This document shows positions 26,405 to 36,629 of a DNA stretch of 64,000 nucleotides, in pieces. Numbering within the stretch: the stretch's first letter is position 1; each line of letters starts with the position of its first letter. Both the position numbers and the translations under genes were made by a program. This DNA is from Acidovorax sp. sif1233. GTDB taxonomy: Bacteria; Pseudomonadota; Gammaproteobacteria; Burkholderiales; Burkholderiaceae_C. The stretch is taken from assembly GCF_019218755.1 (NCBI RefSeq), contig NZ_JAHUWZ010000004.1:310001-374000 (forward strand). The letters are read 5' to 3'. Below the pieces are notes generated by a model. It ran no database searches. It had not been told where the DNA came from and saw nothing but the letters and a program-made list of their open reading frames with translations.

Positions 26405-27097
26405 ATGCTGGTCAAAAAGGCGCCGCCCACGGTGGCCGACCTCCTCGCCGACTCGGCCTGGTTCCCGGTGCTGGACGCCCCGGCCCAGCAGCGCGTGCTC
26501 GATGAACTGCGCGAAGTGGATGTGCCGCAAGGCAGCGCGCTGTGCCGGCGCGGCGACGTGCCCCGGCACTGGTACGGCGCGATCGAAGGTTTGCTCAAGT
26601 GGACGGTCACGTCCGACAACGGCCGCTCCGTCACGCTGGGCGGGCTGTCGGCGGGCAGCTGGTTTGGCGAGGGCACGCTGCTGCGCGGCGTGGCGCGCAC
26701 GGCAGACATCATTGCGCTGCGCCCCAGCCGCGTGGCGCTGCTGCCGGTGGAGACCTTCGAATGGCTGCACGCCACACAGCGCAGCTTCGACCACTTCCTG
26801 CTGCGCCAGATCAACGAGCGCATGCACTGGTTTCTGGGCAACTTCACGGCCCACCACCTCATGGACACCGACAGCCAGGTGGCACGCGCTCTGGCCGGGC
26901 TGTTCCACCCTTTTCTGCACCCCGGCAGCGACCCGCACCTGCAGGTCTCGCAGGAGGAGATCGCCAACCTGTCGGGCGTGTCGCGCCAGCGCTGCAACGC
27001 CGCCCTGAAGCGCCTGGAGGCCGAGGGCGTGCTGCAGATCGAATACGGCGGCATCACCGTGGTGGACCTCGGCAGCCTGCGCCGGCGGCTCGACTAG
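26405..27097 (+). CDS. Crp/Fnr-family transcriptional regulator
   Basis: A 230-residue regulator with an N-terminal cyclic-nucleotide-like sensor fold (SALCRRGDVPRHWYGAIEGL, then LSAGSWFGEGTLLRG) and a C-terminal winged helix with recognition helix SQEEIANLSGVSRQRCNAAL. The Cys residues of Fnr's iron-sulfur site are absent, so the ligand is unlikely to be oxygen through a cluster; it may be a metabolite. ATG 26405 is preferred because GGAGAA precedes it; a TTG start at 26348 is possible. It probably controls the divergent BKACE cluster. Confidence 0.88.
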   Translation: MLVKKAPPTVADLLADSAWFPVLDAPAQQRVLDELREVDVPQGSALCRRGDVPRHWYGAIEGLLKWTVTSDNGRSVTLGGLSAGSWFGEGTLLRGVARTADIIALRPSRVALLPVETFEWLHATQRSFDHFLLRQINERMHWFLGNFTAHHLMDTDSQVARALAGLFHPFLHPGSDPHLQVSQEEIANLSGVSRQRCNAALKRLEAEGVLQIEYGGITVVDLGSLRRRLD

Positions 27098-27110
27098 CCG
27101 TCCGCGCGCA

Positions 27111-27812
27111 TCACACGCCCAGCAGCTGCTCCAGCGCCGCGGGCGCTGCCCGCAGGTCAGGCGACGGCGCGGCCAGCACGATGTGGCCCTTCTCCATCAC
27201 CAGGGCCTGGTCGGTGTGCGAGAGCACCCGCCGCCAGTCGCGGTCCACGATCAGCGTGGCGATGCCGGTGGCCCGGATCTCGGAGATCACGCGCCAGATC
27301 TCGGCCACGATGAGCGGGGCCAGGCCCTCGGTGGCTTCGTCCAGGATCAACAGGCGCGGGTTGGTCATCAGCGCACGGCCGATGGACAGCATCTGCTGCT
27401 CGCCGCCGGACAGCTGCTGCCCGCCGTGCGAGAGCCGCTCCGACAACCGAGGGAAGGTGGCCATCACGCGGTCGAAGGTCCAGGCGCGGGAGCCGTCCAG
27501 GCCCGCGCGCTGGCTCATGACCAGGTTCTCGCGCACCGACAGGTTGGGGAAGATGCCGCGCCCCTCGGGCACGTAGCCAATGCCCAGGCGCGCCATCTTT
27601 TCGGGGGGCCAGCCGGTGACGGTGCGGCCGTCCATCTGCACCTGGCCTTCGGGCGGGCGCAGGTAGCCCATCAGGGAGCGGATGAGCGTGGTCTTGCCCA
27701 TGCCGTTGCGCCCCAGCAGGCCCACCGACGTGGCGGCGGGCACCTGCGCATCCACGCCGCGCAGCACATGGCTGTCGCCATAGCGGGCGTGCAGCCCGAC
27801 CACATTCAGCAT
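27111..27812 (-). CDS. livF: Branched-chain-type ABC transporter ATPase, LivF-like
   Basis: ATP-binding subunit of 233 residues with Walker A GRNGMGKTT, signature LSGGEQQM and Walker B LLILDEATEGLAP. The family's second ATPase pairs with LivG. It is the last gene of the leftward benzoate operon and converges on the Crp/Fnr gene, 13 bases apart. In this context the transporter most likely imports benzoate or a related aromatic acid rather than leucine. Confidence 0.9.
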   Translation of the reverse strand: MLNVVGLHARYGDSHVLRGVDAQVPAATSVGLLGRNGMGKTTLIRSLMGYLRPPEGQVQMDGRTVTGWPPEKMARLGIGYVPEGRGIFPNLSVRENLVMSQRAGLDGSRAWTFDRVMATFPRLSERLSHGGQQLSGGEQQMLSIGRALMTNPRLLILDEATEGLAPLIVAEIWRVISEIRATGIATLIVDRDWRRVLSHTDQALVMEKGHIVLAAPSPDLRAAPAALEQLLGV

Positions 27813-27845
27813 GGTGCGTTCCTTGTCATGGGGGTGGTCATCACA

Positions 27846-28598
27846 TCAATGCCCTTCTCCGAGGTAGGCGGTGCGCACCTCGGGGTTGTTGCGGATCTCT
27901 GCCGGGCTGCCGCTGGCGATGACCGTGCCGTTGACCATGACGGTGATGCGGTCGGCGATGCGGAACACGGCGTCCATGTCGTGCTCGACCAGCAGGATCG
28001 CGTGGTGCGGTTTCAGGTCGGCCAGCAGCGCCAGCATGCGCTCGGTCTCCTCCGCACCCATGCCGGCCAGCGGCTCGTCCAGCAGCAGCACGCGCGGCCG
28101 GGTGGCGATGCACATGGCCACCTCGAGCTGGCGCTTGGCGCCGTGGCTCAGCGCACCGGCGGTGCGCCGTGCGTCTGCCGCAAGCCCGGCCGCCTGCAGC
28201 GCCGCCGCGGCGGTGGCATTGCTGTCGGCACAGTGGCGCGCCGCCTGCCACAAGGCCCAGGGCCGGGGCGTGGCGGCCTGCGCGGCCAGGCGGCAGTTCT
28301 CGTGCACGGTGAACTCCGGGAAGATCGTGGTGCGCTGGTAGCTGCGCCCGACGCCCGCCAGCGCGCGGCGCGCCTGCGACTGGTGGGTGATGTCCTGCCC
28401 GCCCAGGGTGATGCGCCCCTCGGACGCTTCGATCTCGCCCGACAGCATGTTGATCAGGGTGGACTTGCCCGCGCCATTGGTGCCGATCACCGCGTGGACC
28501 TCGCCCTGGCGCAGGTCGAGCGTGACGGCATTCACCGCCACCAGCCCGCCGAACCGGCGCGTGAGGCCTTGCACGGACAGCAGGGGTGGTGCGCTCAT
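27846..28598 (-). CDS. livG: Branched-chain-type ABC transporter ATPase, LivG-like
   Basis: ATP-binding subunit of 250 residues with Walker A GTNGAGKSTLIN, a signature region GALSHGAKRQLEVAM (SHG in place of SGG, normal for LivG) and Walker B VLLLDEPLAGMG. The terminal part has NPEVRTAYLGEGH, the usual LivG ending. The ATG at 28598 overlaps the livM stop. Confidence 0.9.
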   Translation of the reverse strand: MSAPPLLSVQGLTRRFGGLVAVNAVTLDLRQGEVHAVIGTNGAGKSTLINMLSGEIEASEGRITLGGQDITHQSQARRALAGVGRSYQRTTIFPEFTVHENCRLAAQAATPRPWALWQAARHCADSNATAAAALQAAGLAADARRTAGALSHGAKRQLEVAMCIATRPRVLLLDEPLAGMGAEETERMLALLADLKPHHAILLVEHDMDAVFRIADRITVMVNGTVIASGSPAEIRNNPEVRTAYLGEGH

Positions 28599-29620
28599 GG
28601 CTTGCCCCCTTTTCCGATGGGTGGCCCCAAACGCTGCGCCAGGCCCACCAGCCCCTGCGGCAGCACCGCGACGAACACGATGATGGTCAGGCCCAGGGTG
28701 AGCTGCCAGTGGTCTGCCAACGGCCCCATGAGGGCGTGGGTGGACAGCAGCTCCTTGAGCAGCGTGAACACCACCGCCCCGATCACCGCGCCGCGCAGAT
28801 GCCCCATGCCCCCGAGAATGACCGTGAGCAGCACGTCGCCCGAGGTGTGCCAGGACAGCAGCTCCGGGTTCACCACGCCATCGCGCACGGCCAGCAGGGA
28901 GCCCGCGAGCCCCGCCAGCGCCCCTGCCATCACGAAGGCCGCCAGCTTGTAGCCATAGGTGGCGAACCCCGCGGCGCGCATGCGCTGCTCGTTCACCCGG
29001 ATGCCCGCCAGCGCCGCGCCAAAGCGCGATCTGCGCACCAGCGCCAGCAGGCCGTAGGTGCCCGCCAATGCCGCCAGCACCAGGTAAAAAAGAGCGTGGC
29101 GCGACTCCAGGCTGAGGCCGCCAAGCGTGGGCCGCACGTCCAGGTAGATGCCGTCGCTGCCGCCGCCCACCTTGGTGTCGTGGAACACGAAGAACGCCAT
29201 CTGCGCAAAGGCCAGGGTGACCATGATGAAGTACACCCCGCGGGTGCGCAGGCTCAGGGCGCCCACGCACAGCGCGTACAGCGCAGCCGCCCCCATGGCG
29301 CCCAGCATCAGCACGATGAGGTTGCCGCCCTCCGCCCCCGAGCCCAGCACGGTGGCATAGGCGCCGATGCCGTAGAAGGCCGCATGCCCCAGGCTCACCA
29401 GCCCCGTCATGCCCACCAGCAGTTCCAGGCTGAGCGCGAAGATCGACAGGATCATGACCTTGACCAGCAGGTCGGCCCAGTAGGGGCCCAGCAGCGGCCC
29501 GGCGATGGCGGCGGCCATGGCCACGGCGGCGGGCAGCAGTGCGCGCATGCGCCAGCCGCCGCGCGGCGCAGTGGCGGTGTCCGCAGGCGCGGCGGCGGTG
29601 GTGGGGTGCACGGCGCTCAT
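28595..29620 (-). CDS. livM: Branched-chain-type ABC transporter permease, LivM-like
   Basis: A 341-residue inner-membrane permease with about nine hydrophobic helices. Family motifs are GLVSLGHAAFYGIGAYATVL and ILGGMGHLRGAVIGAVVF. The N-terminal 25 residues are Ala/Thr-rich. Start and stop overlap livH and livG by four bases each. Confidence 0.9.
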   Translation of the reverse strand: MSAVHPTTAAAPADTATAPRGGWRMRALLPAAVAMAAAIAGPLLGPYWADLLVKVMILSIFALSLELLVGMTGLVSLGHAAFYGIGAYATVLGSGAEGGNLIVLMLGAMGAAALYALCVGALSLRTRGVYFIMVTLAFAQMAFFVFHDTKVGGGSDGIYLDVRPTLGGLSLESRHALFYLVLAALAGTYGLLALVRRSRFGAALAGIRVNEQRMRAAGFATYGYKLAAFVMAGALAGLAGSLLAVRDGVVNPELLSWHTSGDVLLTVILGGMGHLRGAVIGAVVFTLLKELLSTHALMGPLADHWQLTLGLTIIVFVAVLPQGLVGLAQRLGPPIGKGGKP

Positions 29621-30489
29621 GCCTTGCGCCCCATCAGGCCTTCCGGCCGCCAGATCAGGATGCCGGCCATCAGCAGGTACACGCCGATGCCGCTGATTTC
29701 CGCGAAGAACACCTTGCCGAAGGTATCGACAAACCCCACCAGCAGCGACGCCACCAGCGCCCCGGTGATGGAGCCGATGCCCCCGATGACCACCACCACG
29801 AAGCAGATGATGAGCACGCTGGCACCCATGTTGGGGTACACCGAGGACATGGGCGCGGCGATCATCCCGGCCAGCGCCGCCAGCGCCACGCCCGCCGCGA
29901 AGACGATGCGGTACAGCCGCCGGATGTCGATGCCCAGGCCGCGCACCATGTCGCGGTTGCTGGCGCCAGCGCGCACCATCATGCCCAGGCGGGTGCGGTT
30001 GACCACCCAGTACAGCCCCACGGCCAGCACGATGCAGGCCGCCGACGCGAAAAGGCGGTACCACGGGTAGCTCATGAGTTCGCCCAGCGCGAAGCTGCCA
30101 TCGAGCCACGCAGGCGCCTTGACGCCGTGCACGTCGTTGCCCACCAGCAGCGAGCGCAGTTCCTCGAACACGAGGATGAGCCCGTAGGTCATCAGCACCT
30201 GCTGCAGGTGGTCGCGCTGGTACAGGTAGCTGAAGAACGCCCACTCCAGCAGGTAGCCCAGCACCGCCGCCAGCGCGATGCCCGCGAGCAGCATGACGAG
30301 GAACTGGTCGCCGAACAGCGGCGACAGCGCGAACGCCATGTAGGCGCCGATCATGTAGAAGCTGCCGTGCGCGAGATTGATCACGCCCATGATGCCGAAG
30401 ATCAGCGTCAGCCCGGATGCCACCAGAAACAGCAGCAGCCCGTACTGGACCGAGTTCAGGCACTGGACCAGGAAGGTGCCGATGTCCAT
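29617..30489 (-). CDS. livH: Branched-chain-type ABC transporter permease, LivH-like
   Basis: A 290-residue permease beginning MDIGTFLVQCLNSVQYGLLL. It has the family motif GVINLAHGSFYMIGAYMAF and the C-terminal VVIGGIGSITGALVASLLVG. It is followed by livM with an ATGA overlap and preceded by livK at 42 bases. Confidence 0.92.
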   Translation of the reverse strand: MDIGTFLVQCLNSVQYGLLLFLVASGLTLIFGIMGVINLAHGSFYMIGAYMAFALSPLFGDQFLVMLLAGIALAAVLGYLLEWAFFSYLYQRDHLQQVLMTYGLILVFEELRSLLVGNDVHGVKAPAWLDGSFALGELMSYPWYRLFASAACIVLAVGLYWVVNRTRLGMMVRAGASNRDMVRGLGIDIRRLYRIVFAAGVALAALAGMIAAPMSSVYPNMGASVLIICFVVVVIGGIGSITGALVASLLVGFVDTFGKVFFAEISGIGVYLLMAGILIWRPEGLMGRKA

Positions 30490-30531
30490 GGAAGGTGTGT
30501 CCTGTGTTGACGGAGACGGTCAGCCAGCCGT

Positions 30532-31700
30532 TTACAGCTTGCAGCCGCGCGCGGGGTCGGCCAGCGCCTTGGCGGCCACGCCGACGACCTTGTTCTCCTT
30601 GCCGTCCACCTTGCGCAGGTAGATGTCCTGCACGGGGTTGTGGGCGCGGCTCATGGTGAAGGGGCCGCGCGGGCTGTCGATGGTGGCTTTCTGCACGGCG
30701 GCGGCGAAATCGGCCTTCTTCGCGATGTCGCCCTTCACGGCCTTCAGGCCCGTGGCCAGGATCTGGGCGGCGTCGTAGCCCTGCACCGCGTACACGTCGG
30801 GCTGCAGCTTGAAGGACTTTGCGTAGGCGGTGCGGAACGCGTTGTCGCGCGGGGTATTCAGGCCGTCGGCGTAGTGCAGGGTGGTGAGCAGGCCCTGCGC
30901 GGCATCGCCCTGCGCCTCCAGCGTGCCGTCGGTCAGAAAGCCCGAGCCGTACAGCGGCGTGACCTTGTTCAGCCCGGCGGCCGCGTAGTCCTTGACGAAC
31001 TTGACCGCGCCGCCGCCCGCGAAGAATGCGAACACCACGTCGGGCTTGGTGGCCGCGATCTCGGTGAGCAGCGCCTGGAACTCCACGTTCGGGAACGGCA
31101 CGGTGAGCTGCTTGACGACCTTGCCGCCTTCCTTTTCAAAGCCTTCCTTGAAGGCCTCGGTCATCTCGTCGCCGGCGGCGTACTTCCAGGTGATGGTGAC
31201 GGCGGTCTTTTTCTTCTCCTGCTTCGCGGCCACGGTGCCCATGCCGTAGGACGACTGCCAGTTGGAGAACGACGAACGGAAGATGTTCTGCGCGCACAGC
31301 GCGCCCGTGACCGCGTCCGCACCCGCGTTGGGCACGATGAGCAGGGTGCCGCTTTGCTTGGCGGCTCGCGCCATCGCCGTGGCGACGCCCGAATGCACGG
31401 TGCCGACGATCACGTCCACGCCGTCGCGCTTGATGAGCTTGTTGACGTTGTCGGTGGCCTTGGCAGGGTCCGATTCATCATCGACCTTGAAGAACTCGAT
31501 CTCGCGGCCCGCGAGCTTGCCGCCCTGCTCGGCCACGTGCAGCCGAAAGCCGTTCTCGATGGCAACGCCCAGCGCGCTGAAGGTGCCGCTGAACGGCAGC
31601 ATGAGACCCACCTTGAGCTTGTCGGTGGTCTGGGCCGTGCCTGCGGTGGCGCCGCAGGCCAGTGCCAGCGCTGCGAATGCCGTGCGTGCGTAGCGAGATG

Positions 31701-31704
<4 letters not shown>
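30532..31704 (-). CDS. livK: Branched-chain-type ABC transporter periplasmic binding protein, LivK-like
   Basis: A 390-residue binding protein (Peripla_BP_6) with a signal peptide ending TAGTAQ. The mature part starts KLKVGLMLPFSGTFSALGVA, and VIVGTVHSGVATAMARAA lies in the first lobe. Its gene sits directly after the ligase and hydrolase of benzoate activation, with ATGA overlaps, so an aromatic acid such as benzoate is the probable ligand. Leucine-type ligands are less likely in this context. Confidence 0.9.
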
Positions 31705-32521
<817 letters not shown>

Positions 32522-32525
<4 letters not shown>

Positions 32526-34072
32526 GCCCGGGCCTCCTGCTCGCGCAGGCGAAAGCGCTGGATCTTGCCGGTGGCGGTCTTGGGCAGCTCGGGCACGAAC
32601 TCGATGAAGCGCGGGTACTTGTAGGGCGCCAGGCGGTCCTTGACGAAGGCCTTGAGCTCCTCTTCCGTCGCGCCCTGGCCGTCCTTGAGCACGACGAAGG
32701 CCTTGGTCTTGGTCAGGCCGTCGCCATCCTGCTTGCCGATCACGGCCACCTCCAGCACGGCGGCGTGCTGCATCAGCGTGGCCTCGACCTCGAAGGGCGA
32801 CACGTAGATGCCGCTGACCTTGAGCATGTCGTCGCTGCGCCCGGCGTAGGTGTAGTAGCCGTCCGCATCGCGCACGTACTTGTCGCCGCTCTTGGTCCAG
32901 CCGCCCTGGAAGGTGTCGCGCGTCTTGTCGTGGTTGTTCCAGTACATCAGCGCGGCGCTGGGGCCCTGGATGTAGAGGTCGCCCACCTCGCCGTCCGCCA
33001 CGGGGCGGCCGTCCTCGCCGCGCAGCTCGACCTCGTAGCCCGGCACGGGCTTGCCCGTGGTGCCGTAGCGGATGTCGCCCGGGCGGTTGGACAAGAAGAT
33101 GTGCAGCATCTCGGTGGAGCCGATGCCGTCGATGATGTCGCAGCCGAAATGCGCCTTGAAGCGCTGGGCGATCTCGGCGGGCAGCGCCTCGCCGGCGGAC
33201 GAGCACATGCGCAGCGCCACCTGGGCGCGCGCCGGCAGCCGGGGCGATGCGAGCATGCCCGCAAAGCCGGTGGGCGCACCGAAGAACACGGTGGGCCGGT
33301 GGTCCACCCAGCGCTGAAAGGTGGCATCGGGCGTGGGCCGCTCGGCCATCAGCACCACCGTGGCGCCCACCGACAGCGGGAACGTCAGCGCATTGCCCAG
33401 CCCGTAGGCGAAGTAGAGCTTGGCCGCCGAGAAACACACATCGTCGCGCGTGAGGCCCAGCACGGGCTTGCCGTACAGCTCGGCCGTCCACCAGAGGTTG
33501 CCGTGGGTATGCACCGTGCCCTTGGGCTTGCCGGTGGAGCCCGACGAATACAGCCAGAAGCCCGGGTCGTCGGGCCCGGTGGCTGCGGGCGCTGGCAGGC
33601 GCTGGGCGCTGGCAATGGCCTCGTCCAGGCCCACGGCGCCGGCTGGGAGTGCCTGCGTGGGCTGCGACACCCACAGCGCCGACACCTCATGGCCACCGCG
33701 CGCCATCGCGTCTTGCAGGACGGGCAGCAGCGCGCCCGAGACCAGCACGGCCTGCGCGCGGCTGTGGCCCAGCATGTAGGCGTAGTCGTCCGCCGTGAGC
33801 AGCGTGTTCACCGCCACGGGCACCACGCCGGCGTACAGGCAGCCCAGAAAGCACACGGGCCAGTCGCTGGTGTCGTGCATGAGCATCAGCACCCGCTCTT
33901 CGCGCCGCAGGCCGGCATCCACCAGCACACCGGCCAGGCGCCGGGCGCGGTCCTGCAGGTCGCCGTAGCTCAGCATGCCGCGGTCGTCGATGTAGGCCGT
34001 GCGCTGCGCGTGGTCGCGGTTCAGGTCGAACAGGTGCTGTGCAAAGTTGAAACGCTCTGGCAGGGTGGTCAT
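32522..34072 (-). CDS. bclA: Benzoate-CoA ligase
   Basis: ATP-dependent ligase of 516 residues that makes benzoyl-CoA, the entry step of the box pathway. Visible motifs are FWLYSSGSTGKPKGTVHTHG, the aromatic-acid pocket segment KLYFAYGLGNALTFPLSVGA, DIIDGIGSTEMLHIFLSN and the C-terminal catalytic Lys in TATGKIQRFRLRE. These match the benzoate-CoA ligase group. The start MTTLPERFNFAQHLFDLNRD at 34072 is the usual family N-terminus. It is between boxD and the hydrolase. Confidence 0.93.
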
Positions 34073-34151
34073 GGCGATGTCTCCGTGGTTCGCTGGCGTT
34101 TTTCTGGTGGTGCGTGCTTGCTGGCGGCTGCTGTGGTCTGCGCCTGGGCGG

Positions 34152-35702
34152 TCAGAGGCCGAGCGCGGCCAGCACACCGGGGCTGGCCTGCACGGCGCTG
34201 CGCTGGTGGTAGAAGCCCAGCGCCCGCAGGCCTCCCAGCTCCGCCCCGCCGCCCGCACGCCCCGGGCCGCCGTGCAGCGACATGGGCATCACGTTGCCGT
34301 GGCCGGTGTGGGCCTGGGCGACGTCGGGCGTCACCACGTGCACGCGGCCATGGCTGGCTGCGAGCTGCACGGCGGCATGCCCCAGCGCGGCCTCGTCGGC
34401 CCCGTACAGCGATGCCACCAGCGACCCCTGGCCGCGCTGCGCGAGCGCCACAGCGTGGTCCACATCGCGGTAGGGCACCAGCGTGGCCACGGGGCCGAAC
34501 ACCTCGACCTCGTGCACCACGGCCGCCGCATCGGCGTCGTGCACACCCAGCAGCACCGGGCCGATGCAGGCGGCCACGGCGGGGTCGGCATCCACCAGCG
34601 GCTGGTGGCGGCCGTCGTGCAGGATGTCGGCGTGGGCGCACAGCTGCGCAAGCCCTTCGCGCACGGCGTGCAGCTGGGCGGTGCTGACGAGCGAGCCCAT
34701 GCGCACGCCGTCGTTGCGGGGGTTGCCCACCGTCACGCCCGCGAGCTTGGCGCCGATGGCCTCGGCCGCAGCGCCGTACACGCCTGCCGGCACCAGGATG
34801 CGGCGGATGGCGGTGCATTTCTGGCCCGACTTGACGGTCATCTCGCGCACCACTTCGCGCACCAGCAGGTTGAAGGCGTCGCTGCCGGGCGCCGCATCGG
34901 GCAGCAGCAAGGCGCTGTTGAGGCTGTCGGCCTCGATGTTGGCGCGCACCGAGCGCCCGGCCACCGCAGGGTGCGCGCGGATGATGCCGGCCGTGTCCGC
35001 CGAGCCGGTGAACGAGACCACATCGAACGGCCCGAGCTGGTCCATGAGCCCGGCCGAGCTGCCTGCGATGACCGACAGCGCGCCCGCCGGCAGCACGCCC
35101 GCATCGACCACATCGCGCACCATGCGCTGCGTGAGCCAGGCCGTGGACGTGGCGGGCTTGACGATCACCGGCACGCCGGAGAGCAGCGCGGGCGCCGCCT
35201 TCTCCCACAGGCCCCAGCCCGGGAAGTTGAAGGCATTGATGAACAACGCCACGCCGCGCGTGGGCACCTGCAGGTGCTGCGACAGGAACACGGGCTCCTT
35301 GCCGAGCCTGGCGGCATCGCCATCGCGCAGCACGCGCACGTCGCCCAGCGCGTCGCCCCATTTGGCGTACTGGCCCAGCGTGAAGATGCCGCCGTCGATG
35401 TCCACGGCGGAGTCGTTCTTCACCGTGCCGGCGTTGGCCGTGGCGATCTCGTAGTAGGCGTCGCGGTGGGTTTGCAGAACCTTGACCACGGCGCCCAGGA
35501 GAGCGGCACGCTGCCGGTAGGTCAACGCACGCAAGGCCGAGCCGCCCTGCTCGCGGGCGAACCGGAAGGCCTCGGGCAGGTCGAGCCCGGTGGCATCCAC
35601 GCGCACCAGGTCATGGCCCAGCACCGGGTCCTTGAGCACGGCGCCCGGGCCGTGGCCGGTCTGCCAGCGTCCGGCGGCGTAGTTGGGGAGCAGTTCGGTC
35701 AT
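34152..35702 (-). CDS. boxD: 3,4-dehydroadipyl-CoA semialdehyde dehydrogenase
   Basis: NADP-dependent aldehyde dehydrogenase of 516 residues. It oxidises the semialdehyde made by BoxC to 3,4-dehydroadipyl-CoA. The substrate-binding segment RGVALFINAFNFPGWGLWEK, the active-site Glu region NIEADSLNSALLLP and the catalytic Cys in MTVKSGQKCTAIRRI are visible. The C-terminus shows GNVMPMSLHGGPGRAGGGAE, a BoxD/PaaZ-type ending. It lies between the DUF4863 and ligase genes. Confidence 0.93.
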   Translation of the reverse strand: MTELLPNYAAGRWQTGHGPGAVLKDPVLGHDLVRVDATGLDLPEAFRFAREQGGSALRALTYRQRAALLGAVVKVLQTHRDAYYEIATANAGTVKNDSAVDIDGGIFTLGQYAKWGDALGDVRVLRDGDAARLGKEPVFLSQHLQVPTRGVALFINAFNFPGWGLWEKAAPALLSGVPVIVKPATSTAWLTQRMVRDVVDAGVLPAGALSVIAGSSAGLMDQLGPFDVVSFTGSADTAGIIRAHPAVAGRSVRANIEADSLNSALLLPDAAPGSDAFNLLVREVVREMTVKSGQKCTAIRRILVPAGVYGAAAEAIGAKLAGVTVGNPRNDGVRMGSLVSTAQLHAVREGLAQLCAHADILHDGRHQPLVDADPAVAACIGPVLLGVHDADAAAVVHEVEVFGPVATLVPYRDVDHAVALAQRGQGSLVASLYGADEAALGHAAVQLAASHGRVHVVTPDVAQAHTGHGNVMPMSLHGGPGRAGGGAELGGLRALGFYHQRSAVQASPGVLAALGL

Positions 35703-35791
35703 ACAGATAGAGAGATAGGCAGAAAAAAAAGCGGGTTATCGGTCATCAGCGCGCGGCGCACGAAATGGGCATGGTCCCGGCCAGCGTCGCC

Positions 35792-35910
35792 GTGCAAGGG
35801 CCGCCATGCCGCGCAGGCAGCGCTCCGCTTGCGTGCACCGGGGGCGTCCCCCTCCCAGATTGCGGAGCAATATGAGAGAGGCGGAAGGCGCGAAGCGACT
35901 CAGGGGGTGT
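35792..35910 (-). repeat. Intergenic repeat family R2, copy b (longest)
   Basis: The element runs from GTGCAAGGGCCGCC through CAGGCAGCGCTCCGC and CCCCCTCCCAGATTGCGGAG to GCGCGAAGCGACTCAGGGGG. It fills the gap between the DUF4863 gene and boxD and ends one base from the DUF4863 stop codon. Confidence 0.75.
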
Positions 35911-35911
35911 T

Positions 35912-36379
35912 TCACTTGCTGAACTGGATTTGCCCTTCGGGCAGCAGGTAGAGCACCAGCGAGCGGCCCTGCGCCACGGTGGGGCGGTGGGCACTGCCGG
36001 GCGGGTACACGCACCAGCCGGCGGGATGCCCGTCGAAGGTGGCGTCGCCCTCCAGCGGCATGATCAGGTCGATCTCGCCCAGCGGATGGGTGTGGTGCGG
36101 GCCGGCGATGTCCTGCATGTCCACCACATCCACCGAGAAGCGGTGCAGCGCGTCGTCTGCCTTGAAGACGCGGCCGTAGCGGATGCCGCCGCCCTCGCGC
36201 TCGCAGAGCCAGCCCTGCGCCACGCCGGCCAGGCACCCCGCCTTGAGCTGCTGGTAGGCCGCGCTGGCGGGCCCGTGGGTCTGGTTGAGCCAGGCCTGCA
36301 GGTCGCCGTCCAGGGCACGGCCCGCGATCTGGCCCGTCAATGCGGACAGGGCTTCATGAAATGCTGCTTTATCGGACAT
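35912..36379 (-). CDS. DUF4863 family protein (4-hydroxylaminobenzoate lyase-like cupin)
   Basis: A 155-residue protein with a C-terminal cupin-like fold. HHTHPLGEIDLIMPLEGDAT provides His/Glu metal ligands and PPGSAHRPTVAQGRSLVLYL the second motif. From memory, the DUF4863 family includes PnbB, the 4-hydroxylaminobenzoate lyase. Its place as first gene of the leftward box operon suggests an aromatic-acid role, perhaps repair or a side reaction, but benzoate breakdown does not require a lyase of that type. ATG 36379 is preferred; the frame opens to 36484. Confidence 0.8.
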   Translation of the reverse strand: MSDKAAFHEALSALTGQIAGRALDGDLQAWLNQTHGPASAAYQQLKAGCLAGVAQGWLCEREGGGIRYGRVFKADDALHRFSVDVVDMQDIAGPHHTHPLGEIDLIMPLEGDATFDGHPAGWCVYPPGSAHRPTVAQGRSLVLYLLPEGQIQFSK

Positions 36380-36491
36380 GGCGACTCGTGGGTGGCTGGG
36401 ACAATGGAGTGCAGCGTGCACAAGGCTTGATATGTGTTCTTGTGGGACGGAGCAATGTGCAGTATCTTGCCTGCACACGAACAATAGTTAA

Positions 36492-36512
36492 TGCTTGATG
36501 CAGTGTCAAGCA
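36492..36512. promoter_or_regulatory. Candidate BoxR operator in the divergent boxR/DUF4863 region
   Basis: TGCTTGA-TGCAGTG-TCAAGCA is a 7-7-7 inverted repeat, with TATAGT just downstream as a possible -10 for boxR. Six TGCA tetramers lie between 36410 and 36522, the motif used by BoxR/BzdR regulators. Confidence 0.5.
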
Positions 36513-36629
36513 CTATAGTGCATGTATGGTGTTTTCCCCTAGCGGCGGCCGAACGCCTTCAAAAGCGTTTGAAGCCCGGGGCACGCACCGCAAAATGCCA
36601 CGCCGCAGCCGACGTGAACGAGGATGGAC

